A stretch of DNA of 64,000 nt from assembly GCA_964247055.1 (NCBI GenBank), contig OZ176053.1, positions 8,928,001 to 8,992,000 of the forward strand, written 5' to 3'. Origin of the DNA: Paragordius varius. Taxonomy: Eukaryota; Nematomorpha. Of the stretch, positions 1 through 13,630 are shown piece after piece. The notes beneath the pieces were generated by a model. It did no database searches, was not told the DNA's origin, and worked only from the letters and a program-made list of their open reading frames with translations. Position 1 is the stretch's first letter; every line of letters begins with the position of its first letter. The position numbers and the translations under genes are program-made.

Positions 1-299
1 CGTAGGAAGGCAGGGTCATCCTGTGTCGACAGTGACGGTAAGGAGCAAGTCTGTCACACCCTTTTCTGGACAACTAAATAATTTTTGCTGCCATCATAAA
101 TTTCTAAAATCCCCTCTTCTTAAATTAATATTGCGACATAATTAAAAAATATTAAGAAGAGGGGATCTTAGCAGTTTAAGATTGTATAAAAAAAATAATA
201 TCAAGTTTTTTTAAATAACAGATCTCCAAAAACAGCTCAGGTGTTAGTTAACTATGTTCTATAATCATGTGTCTTCAAAATAAGAGATAACAATATGAT
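1..299. other. Left-edge intergenic DNA with a 15-bp hairpin
   Basis: No gene is visible upstream of the TAF3 start. The first 60 bases are less AT-rich than the rest and may be the tail of a repeat cut by the window edge. Bases 109-123 and 152-166 form a perfect 15-bp inverted repeat (ATCCCCTCTTCTTAA and its complement) around a 28-base AT-rich loop. It could be a small MITE core or a promoter-proximal hairpin; nothing decides between them. Confidence 0.5.
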
Positions 300-3200
300 A
301 TGACCGAAAGGTTTGCAAAGCAAATTAATAAGTGTGTTCTATCCCAATTAATTAGTTATTGTGGATGGACATCAGCATCTCAATCATCATTTGATGCTTT
401 AACTGATATTTTCGAAAACTTTTATAAGGAATTAGGAAAATCCTTGAAGGCATATTCGGAACATGGTAATTATTTTTTAATTTTTTAGGAGAACGGGACT
501 TTATTACTTTAGCGGATATAAATTGTGCGTTTAGTGATATGGATATACATATAAAAGATTTGTCCGAGTACATTATAGATGTACCCTCATTTTCGTTTTT
601 GTTAAACGTACCAGAGTTCCCTTTAAAAGCACCCAATAATCTAAACTTTCCCTCAGATAATTCCTCCTTGCCAGAATACGTTGATCCATACTTTCCAAAA
701 CTTCATCAAGAGGAATTATATAACTCCGAATCTGTTCTTAATGATTTGCAAAAGTTTAATTGCATTATAATTTTTTAAGTAATAGTCAAACCATATACAA
801 AGGCGATATATCTGAAATCATTAATGTAAACGCTTCCCAAGAAAGTTTTACAAAAAACAATGACCAAAAAACTCAAGTGGCATATGAAAAGCGTGATATA
901 GGAAGGGCTTCTATATGTGCCCTACCACCCATTTTATCATCCCCAAATGATTATTATTCTTTATCCGAGGAAGACGAATCTGAACCAGAAGTTAGCGAAG
1001 ATATTTTGGAAAATGAAATTTCGCCAAAAATATCTGTTCCTTTAATGCCAAATATCACAAAATTAACAGAACAAAGTAAAACTTAGATATATCATAAACT
1101 AAAATGATTTTTTATTTATATATACTAAACGGGTATACTAATTAATTTTATTATAATATCAAATCTGATTTTTACTTGTTTTATTGTGTCTTAAAAGTAA
1201 AATCGTACTCATGCATAGTATAAACAATTGTAATATTTTTCTCCTATTTTTTAATAAAATTACAATTACAATTATATTTTTAATACTTTTTTGAATATAT
1301 TTGTGTGTTTAAATAGGGTTATTTTTTCCAGAGCCTTATTTTATAGGAAATTATAGTTTAGAACTTCAAAAATGATGATTAAACGCGCTAGAGGAAAGCA
1401 CAAAATGCGCCTTAAAGCTGATTTATCAAGACTTTTTAATACGATTAAGGAATATAACTATCACATATTCTATGTTTTATAAAATGGGTCAACTTTGATT
1501 ATATTTAATTATCCTATATATTTTTAATAACGATTCAGTACTTTTTAACTGTCAAATATCTGAGCCGCGCATTCTAGGAAACGCACTTTGTTTTTATAAT
1601 CATAGCGTTACGATATAAAATTATTTGTCATTACAGCACCCACTGTATTGTGAGCCAATTGACCATACAGTAGCGTATAATATAGAACAAATTTTGACCA
1701 TAATTAATGTTGGATAGTGAATAATTCTCTAATTTTACACATTTGTTGTTTTTTACTCATGCACTACTGTATTGCCAATAAGCTAAGAATAAAGTGCGAA
1801 ATCTAATTTATACACACACGTTTTAGAACCGTCAATGTCAATTAATACAACAACCGCCAGTATGCCCCTATCGAACAATGGAAATAAAGGAGTCACACAT
1901 TCTGTAGGGGGACCCATTACTAAGTCCGGTCTGCCAAAAAAACTGCCAATGATGACAGATAATTTATTTGCACCAGATATTATTATGAAACGAAGTGCTA
2001 TTATTACACCTAGCATACAAACACACACTCTAACCCCCGGCATAAAAGTCCCAGTGTCGTCTAGTGTCACACCGCCTAAAAAATGTTTTGATTTTGAATT
2101 TTATTGACATATGCTTTTTGTCATACAAGATTCGACAATAAATGTGACTTATCAATAATCTATAGGATTATAATTAATAAAGTATCCAAATAATAGTTCT
2201 GGGAAAAAATTGGTTTTCGAAAAATTAATATTTTGTTTGGTTAGGTTTAATTTAACATGCTTAAATGATAAATATTAAAATATTATTACATTGTCTAATT
2301 GTTTAAAGAATGACAAAAGATTACAAAAAATATCCAAATTTCTGTCCACATTACATCATACTATTTTGTATTTTATTAATTTTTCTTTTTTATAATATAT
2401 GTATAACTACAGCTAAGACAACCGTTAAACAAACAACGCCAGCGCACAAAGCCCTAAAAATATATGGCAAAAAGAAGGCCGGAAGGCCAAAGAAAGCTGT
2501 AACTCCACATAAAATGTTGGCTAAAACTGAGAAAATTATGGAAAAAAGTTCAGTCTCACATGAAAACGCTGCGATTTTCCCTTCTAAAAATCTTGAAACA
2601 TCTATAAATTCAGGTTATTACATGATTCCTATAACAAAAACTTATTTCTAAAATCCATAAGTTCCCTTTAATTAACATCTTTATAAATAGACGTATTCGA
2701 AAATAATTAGTATCAACCGATAATTTATTTCGAATTTGGGACTTATCTGTTATTGGCAAATTAATATAGAGAATAGAATTTAAAAGTTAATAATATAGGT
2801 TTATGTTTTCAATAGATTTTATGAAATAATTCCAAATTTCTTTTGAATGACTTTAATGGATTTCGAATACGTTCTACCCTTATATTTTATTAAATTTAGA
2901 AATTATCTATGTATTTTAGAAAAGAAACCTTTACAAAACATAGTGACTGGGAAAACAATGGTCCTACTTAAAGTAATTAAATTATTTTTTTTAGTTTTCA
3001 TTCAAAAACGGTGATTATTAATTAATCGATGTTTATAGAACGCTAAATTGGAGGAGCCCCAAAAATATCCAGAAACACAAGAACCACTTCAACCCTTAAA
3101 GTAAGTATTGTTTGATTTAAATTTTATTTATATATTATTTTAATTGACAATTATGTACGATGTACTAAATTTATACTAATGTTTTAGATTAAGGCTTTCT

Positions 3201-6200
3201 TTGCGAGATTCCGATAGCCCTAAAAAGATATCACCAGTCAAAATACCAGTATTTCAATGTAATTAATTTTAATTATAAAATTGTATTTTTAAAGTCATTA
3301 ATATTATATTTTATGCAGCTTCGATTCATAATGAACCAAATTATGCTTTCACACAACCACAATTGGTAGCTTCTATATCAGAAAATAGCTATAAACACAA
3401 AAAAAGCAAAAAAAAGAAAAAAGACAAAAAACGAGACAAAGGTAAACAATAAATAATTTATTTTTTAAACAACAATTTTATTTTATAAATTTGTCTTAAA
3501 TATTGGTTTTTGATAGATATATATGCGTGAAAGTTATTAGGAAATTTTTTTGTTACATTGTCGAACAATTTTTTATATACATTGTTTGAAAGGTTTTTTT
3601 AATAGATTCAATGAAACTGTAAAATATTTTTAGAGTTTTTATGAATTTTTAATACCAAACAAATTTGATTAAGTAAAATTTTATTCTAAAAATATACGGA
3701 GCCAATATGCAAAATAAATAAATAAATTTATAATACCTATGTTATTAAATTTATCATCGTATAGCTCTCACAATAAATTTTCTTTCTAAAATCTAATTTC
3801 TGCATTATATAAATAACTATTTTATTACAAAATATATTGTAGTATTTACTTAATATATATTTTGAATTGGCTAATTGTTTTTTCACCTGGTAAAATGACT
3901 CCCATTTTTTTCAATTTTAATAATTCACGGGTCTCTAACCGAAAATAGCGAAATTACACAAACTACATTTTTTACATGTCCTTATAATAATTTTATTAAT
4001 TACATAACAAAATATATCAATTTAAATGAAAATAATTCTATAAAAAATTATACTATTTAGAAAAACGAAGAGATAGCAAATCCTTTACTACGGATGCAGC
4101 ATCAGAAATAAAGTATCATATTTTAGTCTTTTGAATTATTTTTTATCATTATTTAACTTTTAATAAATTTTTAGAACCACAATGTCTACACACATTTTAC
4201 CCCCAAAATTGGGTATTTTTGCGCCCCAATATAATTCATTTGAGGTAATTTAATAAAGTATATGATAAAATTTTATGAATTTTATATTAATTTGTTGGTT
4301 TTACCCTTTTTGTATTTTTTAGCCCGAAACGTTAGCCAAGCAATCACCTAAAATTTTTGAAAAGTAAAATTTATTTACGCTATTGTTCTTATCTTTCTTT
4401 CCTTTATAATTAATTTAATTACTATAACCAAATTTTAACACTGTTAAGTATCGTCTTAAATACTTTTATGTAATCAAATATTAATAATTTATAAAAAATT
4501 ATAAACCGCTCTTCCTCTTTTTCCCCAGTATATATATATAACATTAAATTAATGATATACTATATATTTTAGACAATCGGAGGAACCCCTTAATATTGTT
4601 AAAAACTTAAGGGAATCGGTCTCAGATGAAAACAGTGAAGTCAGTATGGTGCTTGATGAAGAAATCGAAGCCGATAAAATAAGTCAAAATCCAGTTTTAG
4701 AGACCCAAATGGTACTATATCCATATTTTTGTCATACGCTTTTTACAAACGATAATATTTTAATTCATATAGTTTTAATATCTAATTAATTATTAAAATT
4801 TTAATGACGGTTTTTATTTTTTCCTTAATTTGCTAGCCTCCAAAACAGAGTCCAGAACCTGAAAAATTATTACCCAAGCCATCTTTACCCCCGATAAAGA
4901 TAAAATTGATCTCAATCAAAGATAGTGGTGGTCCAAAAACTGCCATGATTAGTTCAGCGAGTCCAATGTATCGAATCGAACGACAACACAATGGGATGGT
5001 CGATTTTGAAAACGATGACTCTTCACATTCAAATCAATCGCTAAATAGTGATGAAAGTTTAATCGATGAAAATAATAGCCTACATAGTATCGATAATAAC
5101 ACTGTTAGAGATCAAGTATTAGAACCTTCTGTCATTCCAAATATCAATGATCTCAATGATAACAATATCAAACACAATCATATTGATTATCATACCATGG
5201 ATGTTAAAATGGAAATAAACCTTCCACCAATGCTATCTGAACATACAAATACTAAATCACATTTAAGCCCAAAACTATCGCCAGATAAAGAACAAAGGAT
5301 AACGTCATTCAAACAGCCTGTATCTAAGACTAAACTTGCACCAATTTATACACCCTCAAACAGCGAGGATGAGGAGGATGATAAACAACAATCATCATAT
5401 AAAACTGAGGACAGTCACATCCAACAAATTGTAAAAGATACGCAATCCTTGTAAGTTGTCTAATACAGTAAAAATTAAAATTATGCGGTTAAAACATAAA
5501 AATATAAAGACAAATATTTTTTTTCCAAAAGACAATTATACTTTTTTATTCTTGATTTTTTGAATATAGATCACGTGAATGTTGGTAACACAATCAATTA
5601 TATATATTAAAATTGTAATTATATAATTTATATCGGAAAAATTTTGGTTTAAAAAGGTAGAGCGATTTTTTGAAAAAAATGTTTGTCTTTATTACGTTTC
5701 CGTTTAATTTTATTTAATATTTTTATGAGGTGTTATAAGTTGCAATAAAATAATTTAAATTAATTATAATTATATATATTGTTGTTTTAATCTAAGTACA
5801 AGTTGATGTTGAGATATTCCATTAATTATAATGATTGATATTTAATAAAACATTGAAAAAACAGTCAAATATTCATTTATTTATGATCAGCTAAAGTTGT
5901 GTATTCAAGCAGAATTGAGTTAAAAATTTAATGCAGTATATTTTTTAAATTCCATCACAATTTTTCCTAGGGTCGAAATGTTTTATGAACATATCAATAT
6001 AATATAACATTATTTGTAAAGAGATAATCACATATCTGATTCTATAATTCATCCTCCGATTGCGCAACAGACTTCTCCAAATATTATTAATGATGTTATA
6101 GAAAGGCAATCTCCCAACCAATACTCTAAAATATACAATCCAGTCATCGGTAAGCTGTAATTATATTTAGAAAAACATATAAAGCTATATGGTTTAAAAT

Positions 6201-9200
6201 ATAAACAAATATACCCATTTACACTTTATTCCCCCATGAACAATGAACTCAAATGAACTCATTCTTTATTTATAATTCATTTTCGTATTTTTACTCTTTA
6301 ACGATATAATTTATATTTTAAATCTTCAAGTGAATTCGGTTTTCCAATCCTTCTATATTTACTTAATAATTATAAAAGATGCTTTTAAAATTAATCAAAG
6401 ATCTTATGCATTCAATGTTAACACTCATTACAATTAGAAACATCGACATATTCAACGGATTTTAACCAAAGCACAAATGATGACTCCAATACTGAAACAA
6501 TCACTGGATATGGTTTAAGTAATTTCATAGAAAATGCGCAAGCAAGATCAGCCTTTCAACGCTCTTTATCAGGTTGATTAACTAAAAAATATAGGTTTTA
6601 CAATATATTAAACACTTTTTGTTAGTATATATATATATATATATGTATTCTGTAAAACACATTTTTATCGTTTATATGACTTTTTGAATGTAGATGATTA
6701 TAATAATACCAAAGATGATTTTGAATCGAATATCGAAACACATCATCCAATCGTAAATCGGAAGAAACAACACACAGCTCCTTCATCTAATACCTTGACT
6801 ACAAATTTTGGTCCACCATTAACGACCCAAAAAATTAGCCCAAATAAAAGTTTTTAAATTTTTTGATATATATATTTACCAAATATTGCTTTTAAAAATA
6901 TTTTCATTTTTATACATAATGTGTATTAATTAAGGCTCCACAACTACTACTAAGAAAACATCAATTTTACCACCTATCTCCAGCACTAAGGTAAATTTAT
7001 TTTACGGTACATAAAATTTATAAATTAAATATTTTAATTATAAAATTTGTAATGCACACTCAAAGTATCAAATTTTTTAATGTTAACACAAAAGTTAATT
7101 GCATTTTTAAAAAATCTTCATCTTTAAATTAACCATAACTCCCTTCATATCAATCAATTATTTATTTAAAAACAAAAATATTAATTGGTATCTATATTTC
7201 ATCAACCATTTTTATGATTAAATCGTAATTTTGATTCGACCAAATTTTTTTCATAATAATATTACGCACATGTTTTTTTAGTTTCATTTCTCATTTAATT
7301 ATAATTTATATTTAAATTTTATTTTTACGTTTGACAAAAATAGATTACTTCAAAATAGTTATATAAAATCATTCAATTATTATAGCTATAACCCCAATAT
7401 CATCATCATTCATTTGTATGGGGATTCGCCATTAAATGACGGTACACCCGTTTTTTCCACTCTTCTCTTGATTTGGCTAATTCATGATTAAGTGATTCGA
7501 GGTCTTTAGTTATTGTGTTTTGCCATGTGGTATGGGGTCGGCCGGATTTCGCTGGTAGTTCAACCGATTAATTTTTCATAGTTTTAAGAATGTGGGTATC
7601 TTGCCGTCTTTCAACATATTCAACCCATTGTAACCGGAGATTTCTGAGACGTTGTTGATGGGGTTGAGATTGAGTATATGGTACGGGTTTATGGATTCGG
7701 TATAATTGAATTTAGAGGGATTGTGTGCAAATAATATTGTTTTCAATAATTTGGATTCAGCGTTTATGAGTTTGGATTCATTTGTTTTTGACATCGGCCA
7801 GGATTCGGATGCATATGCGAGAACGGGACGGATGGCTGTAGTGTAAATGGCACATTTAGTTTGTAGTTTGACGAATTTATTATTTATTATTAATTTTAAC
7901 GAATGGTATTTTTTCCACATTTGTGATATGCGATGCTTAATTGCAGGTTCTATTCCTCCACCGGCTGATATCATATCGCCCAAGTAGCAAAAACTGCTCA
8001 CTGTTTCCATATTGAAAGGATTGGGAATCGAGTTGATTGTTAAATTAATATTATTATTTAAACATGCCGAGCATTTGTAGTGTTTATCGTAATCATTTAT
8101 AGATTTGAGGCTACTACATTTTTTGTGTACCTATAGAACACAATAATTGCAGCGTACAGAATTTGATTTAACTTCTTTTCTGCATACGCTGCATGGGTTT
8201 TTAGCGGTGAGATTATCGTACATTAATTTGGTTTTTGAAAAATTGACTTTGACACCATAGCTTTTTAAGGTGTCATTCCACAGACGAATTTTCCCTATGA
8301 GATCGCTTTCCGATGTCGATGATATTACAAGGTCATCGGCGTAAAGAATTTGGTGGGCATGCCGGTTGCGATGTCTTTAGTTATTTCTTCCATAATGACA
8401 TTGAAGAGGGTTGGGCTTTATATGGATCCTTGGTGGAGTCCATTTTTTATTAAAAAACTTTTACTTAGTCCAAACGGGGTTTTGATTTGGGTTCTGGTAT
8501 TACGGTATAAGAGCATTATTGAGGTTATCAACCATTCGTCAATGCCTTGACGCCTAAGAGCCCATGGTATAAGATCTCTTGGAATGGCATCAAAGGCTCG
8601 TTCCATGTCAAGAAAAGCGTAGTATAAAGGAGATTTTTTGATGTATGCGCTTTGAAGTTGTCTTAGCGTGAATATGGCATCTATTGTACTTTTATTTGGC
8701 CGGAACCCGCATTGCATTTCGTTTAAATGCAATTTGGGCAGGATTTTGGAGAGAATTACTTTTTCATATATTTTCATAGTGTGATCTAATAACTTTATTG
8801 GACGGTAGGATTTCGGCAGCAGAGGGTCTCCTTTATTAATATTTTTAAGTTTTTATATTAATTAAACTTTTTTTTGTTTTATTCTGCCAGTCCTATATAT
8901 AACATAAACATTGTTTGCACACTATATAGGGTGTTGTTGAGGGACATGTGCAGAAGAAGCGTAAAAGATCATATTCCGACGAAGAAGATAATGTTGCATC
9001 AGATAATAGCGACGATAAAGATTTTTCTCCCCGAGCAGTTTACACAAAAAAGGACAAATCATCTTTATCTAGCAATGCCTCAAAGCAAAAGGAGCAAAGT
9101 ACATTTTCCCATTTGTTTCCTCAAAAATTATTTTGAGAAGTTTAATAATTTAATGGACTTCAATATGTTTATACGTTTTTTGAAACGTAAATTTTGTGCA

Positions 9201-10666
9201 AATAAATTTTAGAATCGGGTAAAAAAATTCCGGGAACATTGGCAAACACATCTAGCGCTCATCAGCCTACCCTATTGGTGCCAAAGAAATCTGGTGGACA
9301 GCCATCATCAAATAATGCAAAAAGTACGCATAAAGGTAAATTTTGGTTATTTATCGCTGAATAATTATGATAACTTTTATCAAATATGTATGTTTTAATG
9401 GGATAGATATGTTGAGCTCTCGGAAAATATCGCCAACCACCGATTTTAATCGTATAGTAAGTACAAACATCAATGTATCCGCACTCCCTACACTCCCAAA
9501 AGCACCTATCATTTCAAGCGTTAAAAGCGGAACAGTCAACCCAACTCTGACCAATGTTTCGGGTTCAGGTGGGGTAGAAAGGACTGTCATTACGGAAACT
9601 TTGGGATCTGTAGTCTTGGTAATATTCTATAGAGTGCTTTGTATCGATTATATTAATATAATTGCTATTTTAAATCAATTCCTGAATATTCAAATTCAAC
9701 CCTTAAAATATTTAATCCAACTAAATATATATACATTTATGGACAAAAAGATTGTATACGTTTTTTGGCATAATTTTCTTATATTTTTCTTTTTTTTCTC
9801 TCTGGTTTTAAAATATTTAACAAAAGGCAGTTAATTTTATGTGACTTGTATAGGATAAATTTCTAAAAATATATTTGAAACTATGTGCTATAATTAAAAA
9901 CCACCTATATTACTTTAATGAATAAATTCAAACGAGCTTATATTTTCCAGTAACACTTATATTTAAACAGCATAATGTCATTGGTATCTTATATTTTGAG
10001 CCCAATTTTGCCTATTATCCATCTTGTTTTATGCAACGTGCACTCAAATTATTCAAAGTTCAAATTTATTAATTGAATTCCTTTAAGAATGAAAATGGGG
10101 AAAAAATATGGATATGTCCAGCATGCACTAGGCCTGATGATGGGAGTCCAATGATAGGTTGTGACAGCTGTGATGATTGGTATCATTGGTAAGCATAGAT
10201 TTTTATTATAAAATTACCGTTATGCATTTTATTATTTGGTAATATTTTAGAAGCAAAAGCAAAATATTCAAACACCAATGTTTTTTTCCTCCTCTTGAAA
10301 AAAATTATTTTCAGTCGGTTTCTTTGAGGAATTCGACAGATTTGTTACTTACACATAGAACATTTAAAATTATTTTTTTACATAATCAATATATTGTATT
10401 AGCACAATCTTTTTTAGATTTTTTATAACTTTTATATAAAATGTGCGAAAAAGGTTTGGTTAATAGAAGCATAATTTTGCTTTTTCAATTAATGAAGTTA
10501 TTAGGGATACATCATTCATTATATTTTTCGATTTAGGGTATGTGTCAATATAACGCAAGCACCTGAAGAAAATGAGAATTGGTATTGTGCACGCTGTTTG
10601 GCTAAAAGTATTATAACCTCATACTCCTCTAATAAGCGAAAGAAAAAGAAACCCAAAAAGGGATGA
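300..10666 (+). CDS. TAF3: TFIID subunit TAF3 (histone fold plus PHD finger)
   Basis: This encodes the TFIID subunit that pairs with TAF10 through its histone fold and reads H3K4me3 through its PHD finger, in the nucleus. Exons: 300-465, 489-753, 780-1075, 1827-2084, 2413-2613, 2920-2960, 3039-3100, 3188-3258, 3319-3441, 4061-4112, 4175-4244, 4323-4363, 4573-4711, 4837-5450, 6022-6149, 6438-6572, 6694-6849, 6935-6990, 8930-9098, 9213-9335, 9407-9618, 10088-10188, 10537-10666. All junctions are GT-AG, phases agree and the sum is 3609 nt (1202 aa; human about 930, fly BIP2 about 1400). The histone fold spans residues 1 to about 88 (GWTSAS, ADINCAF) and is followed by the TAF3-typical PLKAPNNLNFP segment. 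The middle is acidic and Ser-rich with an AT-hook-like GRPKK and a Lys tract in exon 9. The PHD finger is C4HC3: C1136, C1139, C1151, C1154, H1159, C1162, C1177, C1180. The methyl-lysine pocket residues W1134, M1148 and W1157 are kept. Introns 1 and 2 are only 23 and 26 nt. Ends are secure; the small middle exons are less so. Confidence 0.93.
1620..1800. repeat. Degraded MITE remnant in TAF3 intron 3
   Basis: Two stretches (near 1640-1680 and 1760-1795) share the motif CACTACTGTATTG in loosely inverted arrangement. They resemble the interior of the MITE at 21691-21862, which has ACTACTATCTTGCGAA. The rest of the 751-nt intron (1076-1826) shows nothing recognisable. Confidence 0.35.
5466..5725. 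repeat. CAGTAAAA-type MITE copy in TAF3 intron 14
   Basis: The sequence starts after TA with CAGTAAAAATT and continues with an AAATATAAAGACAAATATTT segment, then a reverse-complement-like GTTTGTCTTTATTACG near 5683. This matches the better preserved copy at 13381-13628. The right terminus is decayed, so the end is approximate. Confidence 0.6.
7395..8845 (-). mobile_element. LINE-A: 5'-truncated non-LTR retrotransposon in TAF3 intron 18
   Basis: The copy reads antisense to TAF3. A frame at 8777-8418 holds reverse transcriptase blocks: GFRPNKSTIDAIFTLRQLQ, LDMERAFDAIPRD and GLHQGSI. The polymerase continues in another frame (LSPLLFILIMEEI, then a damaged active-site box). It is followed by Cys pairs of a PHD-like zinc finger (CSVCRKEV, CNYC, VHKKC) and a C-terminal domain at 8010-7576 (FCYLGDMISAGGGIEP). 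At least one frameshift separates the frames and the endonuclease is absent, so it is dead and 5' truncated. Domain order and sequence suggest an RTE-like or CR1-like APE-type LINE; the clade is not certain. The 3' end near 7395 shows a short ATG-rich tail. The intron spans 6991-8929. Confidence 0.85.
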
Positions 10667-11266
10667 CCTATCCATTATATGTATTATTGGTTTGGTCCGA
10701 CTGGGATTCCTTCCATGCAACAAATTCAAAACCTGCATCTAGATAATCTAATTATGTTTATAACTGTAAATTGTATATATTTATTAAATAAATTATGTTT
10801 AATATTTATATACTTTGGTCTGTATATTATCTCAAAATCTAAAAAACATATGTGAGATGATATTTTAATTCTTGCGCGTATTATTTATAACCATGTTTTC
10901 ACTAACATCTTTGATAAAATTAATTCAATTTAAGGTTAAATTTTTTTACTTAGCTATTAACTGCAACCATTTTATAAAGATCATCTCATTTATCAAAATA
11001 AAATTGAATTCTGATTTTCATATACTGAGATAATAAATTTTACTCTAACGGGTAAAAAATTATCTCAGTTGTATACTTGTTTGTCCATTCACTAAATTTT
11101 TTACCTAATTTTTACATAATATTGTGTTCGTTTTTTAACCACTATTTAAGCAGATTAAAACATTCCATAAATTTCCGCGTTTAACTCTTTTTACACATTG
11201 ATGGCACAAGTAATTCCAAAACAATACATTTTTCTAGAATAATAAATCCGAATCTGGCCTGCTATT

Positions 11267-11302
<36 letters not shown>

Positions 11303-11316
11303 AACAATATTTGGAC
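10667..11316. other. TAF3 3' flank with candidate poly(A) signal
   Basis: AATAAA lies at 10787-10792, about 120 bases after the TAF3 stop, and is the likely polyadenylation signal. The remainder is AT-rich and has no open frame of note. An (AT)n microsatellite occupies about 11270-11300. Confidence 0.5.
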
Positions 11317-11324
11317 CATACACT

Positions 11325-11713
11325 CAGGGACGTACCGAGGGGGGGCAAGGGGGTGCATCATGCCCCGGGCGCCGTTATTTAGGGGCGCCTAAATTTTCTA
11401 AATCATTATTGTTCGCCATTATCATGAGATCAATTTAATATATGCAACAAAAACATTATTTTTATATATAATTTCCATATTATAGAATTTATTAGAATAT
11501 TTATGTATTTTATATGAATAAATTTAGTATCATATAATTATATATATTTATTAGATTTAAAATTTATATGACTGTGCTGTCTTATCTATGGTGTTTAGGT
11601 TACAACGTTTGTATTTTTTTTCTAAATTGTTTTATTGGCTTTTGAAAAAAGGGAGGTGGGGGCGCCATAAAAATTTTATGCCCCGGGCGCCGCAAATGCT
11701 CGGTACGCCACTG
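11325..11713. mobile_element. Non-autonomous hAT element (389 bp) with perfect 8-bp target duplication
   Basis: The ends CAGGGACGTACCGAG and CTCGGTACGCCACTG are inverted repeats of hAT type (CAGNG...). Both sides carry the identical 8-bp duplication CATACACT (11317-11324 and 11714-11721). Just inside each end is the GC-rich word CCCCGGGCGCCG, which stands out in this AT-rich DNA. No coding capacity is present. The perfect duplication argues for a fairly recent insertion. Confidence 0.92.
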
Positions 11714-11721
11714 CATACACT

Positions 11722-13378
11722 GCAATAAACATACACAACGTTAAAAGCTTAAGATTTCCAGTTTATGAAAAACCACCTTAGAAAATGTGTTAAAATACTT
11801 GGATCCACTTCCTCAACCAAAGTTAAAGTAGTCTACTCATAAAGATTGTGCAAAAACAATAAAAGATTTTTGTAATAAAATCAATTGTGCTTGATGACAT
11901 CTTCTGGAGATAGGATATAAAATTATTTAATAATAATAAGAATGCCATAAATAATAAACAAGCATGACATCACCCATATAATCAATGGAATTGAAATTCG
12001 TTTAGTCGATTTTATATTGCCTACTATTATTTCAAATATTATTATTTTTTTCATACACAGAGATTTTAGCAAATTGTTGTGACCTTGACCTTGTTTATTT
12101 TTCCTTCAGAATTACTAATCAAATTCTCTTCCTTTCGTTTAAAACAAATAAACTATATTTATGTGACACTAATACCAAAAGTTGGCAGCAGAATGCATTT
12201 ATTTATATTGGATAAAAATATTTCTAATATAAAATATATATATATATAAAGGTTTTTATGCTGAATTTTTTTAAATTAAATTATGAGTAATATTGTGTAT
12301 AATACTATTTGTTCATCAATTATAATCATATATTTTTTGGAATCTTTCCAAACAATTATATACTTTTGTCATTTAAGACTTTGCTAATCAGTAAACAATA
12401 ATTTGTATGCGTTTTAAAACGATACGGTACAGTGTTTTTAAGTTTTCTTATGACATATATCATAAGAATCGTAAATACTAAATTGATTAATAATATTATC
12501 ATACCTATATCTTAAGGATGTTTGCTGGAATATCATCGTTTGGGCGTAAGAAAATAATGCTTGTATTGCATAGATCGAGTATTTCTTTTATAAGTTTTTT
12601 TTATCAATCGCATCTTTTCCTTTAACATGTTATATCTATTTTTGAGCAATCGTGATGCTAATATTTGAGTTTTTTTCGGTATAATGCACTCAATAAGTCT
12701 TTGAAAACAACTTCGTTTTTGAATAAATAATCATATTATATAAGTAGCTGTGCCGCCTCATGGAATTCGATGATTAAATTAATAAATTTAGTTTATTAAT
12801 ATTTCAGCAAGGGTAAATATAGTAAACAAATAACAGTTGAAATTAAATATTTTATAGACAAATGGATACATTTTAATAAAGACGATCGCGGTGTTATACA
12901 AAAAATGTTTGTAAACTCAGCTCTCAGTGGCATATCCAATTAATAGTTCTAACTTAATTTAAAATCCAATTCATCGAAATTATCACTAAAATATTTTCGC
13001 TTTTTAACCGTTTAACCCCTAAAAACAAGGGAAAAACACAAAACTCTTTGCGTTATACCTTATTGAGACTGTTTTCACTTTACGATAGTAAAACTTCAAG
13101 TTACACCTAGACAAATGATTAGATGATATTTCTCTACATGATCAATGGCATTTTATGCAGAATGACGACTGAATCCAGAAGCTAATTCACGTCTGTATTA
13201 AGGGGTATACCACAAAAGAGAAGGATATTCTTGTATTATGGTAAAAGTATGCCGGATATAATGTTTTAAAGTTATGCCGTTTTCCCTTTTCCACTTATGA
13301 AGGCTAAGCTCACAATCAATTCTCTCTGTATGCTTTGGCAAATATAAATAATGAATTCTTAAATAGATTGATTGAATA
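11722..13378. other. AT-rich intergenic DNA
   Basis: I see no gene or clear repeat here apart from a short (AT)n run near 12238-12249. No open frame long enough to suggest coding is present. Small exons cannot be excluded, because neighbouring genes use very short exons and introns. Confidence 0.4.
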
Positions 13379-13380
13379 TA

Positions 13381-13628
13381 CAGTAAAAGTTGAAATTATA
13401 CCGACAAAACATAAAATATAAAGACAGAAATTTGTTTTCAAAACACAACCATATTTTTTAAATCTTAATTTATCTTATAAACATTTTGCAATGGTAAAAA
13501 ACATAATTGATTATTTTACCAATTTACATCTATATTATAAATTTTGCAAGTATAGTTGTTTACTTTTAGAAAAAAAATATTTGTCTTTATATTTTTACTT
13601 TTTGTCCGTATGATTTCAATTTTTACTG
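13381..13628. mobile_element. TA-flanked MITE (248 bp), CAGTAAAA family
   Basis: The termini CAGTAAAAGTTGAAAT and ATTTCAATTTTTACTG are inverted repeats that continue inward for nearly 60 bp with few mismatches. The element is flanked by TA on both sides (13379-13380 and 13629-13630), the target of Tc1/mariner transposases. Decayed relatives lie in TAF3 intron 14 and in a DHX34 intron, so this family entered host introns repeatedly. Confidence 0.85.
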
Positions 13629-13630
13629 TA

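Noticed and set aside
4906-5454. A 182-residue open frame as a stand-alone gene
   Set aside because: It begins at TTG, is in phase with the acceptor at 4837 and the donor at 5451, and fits as TAF3 exon 14.
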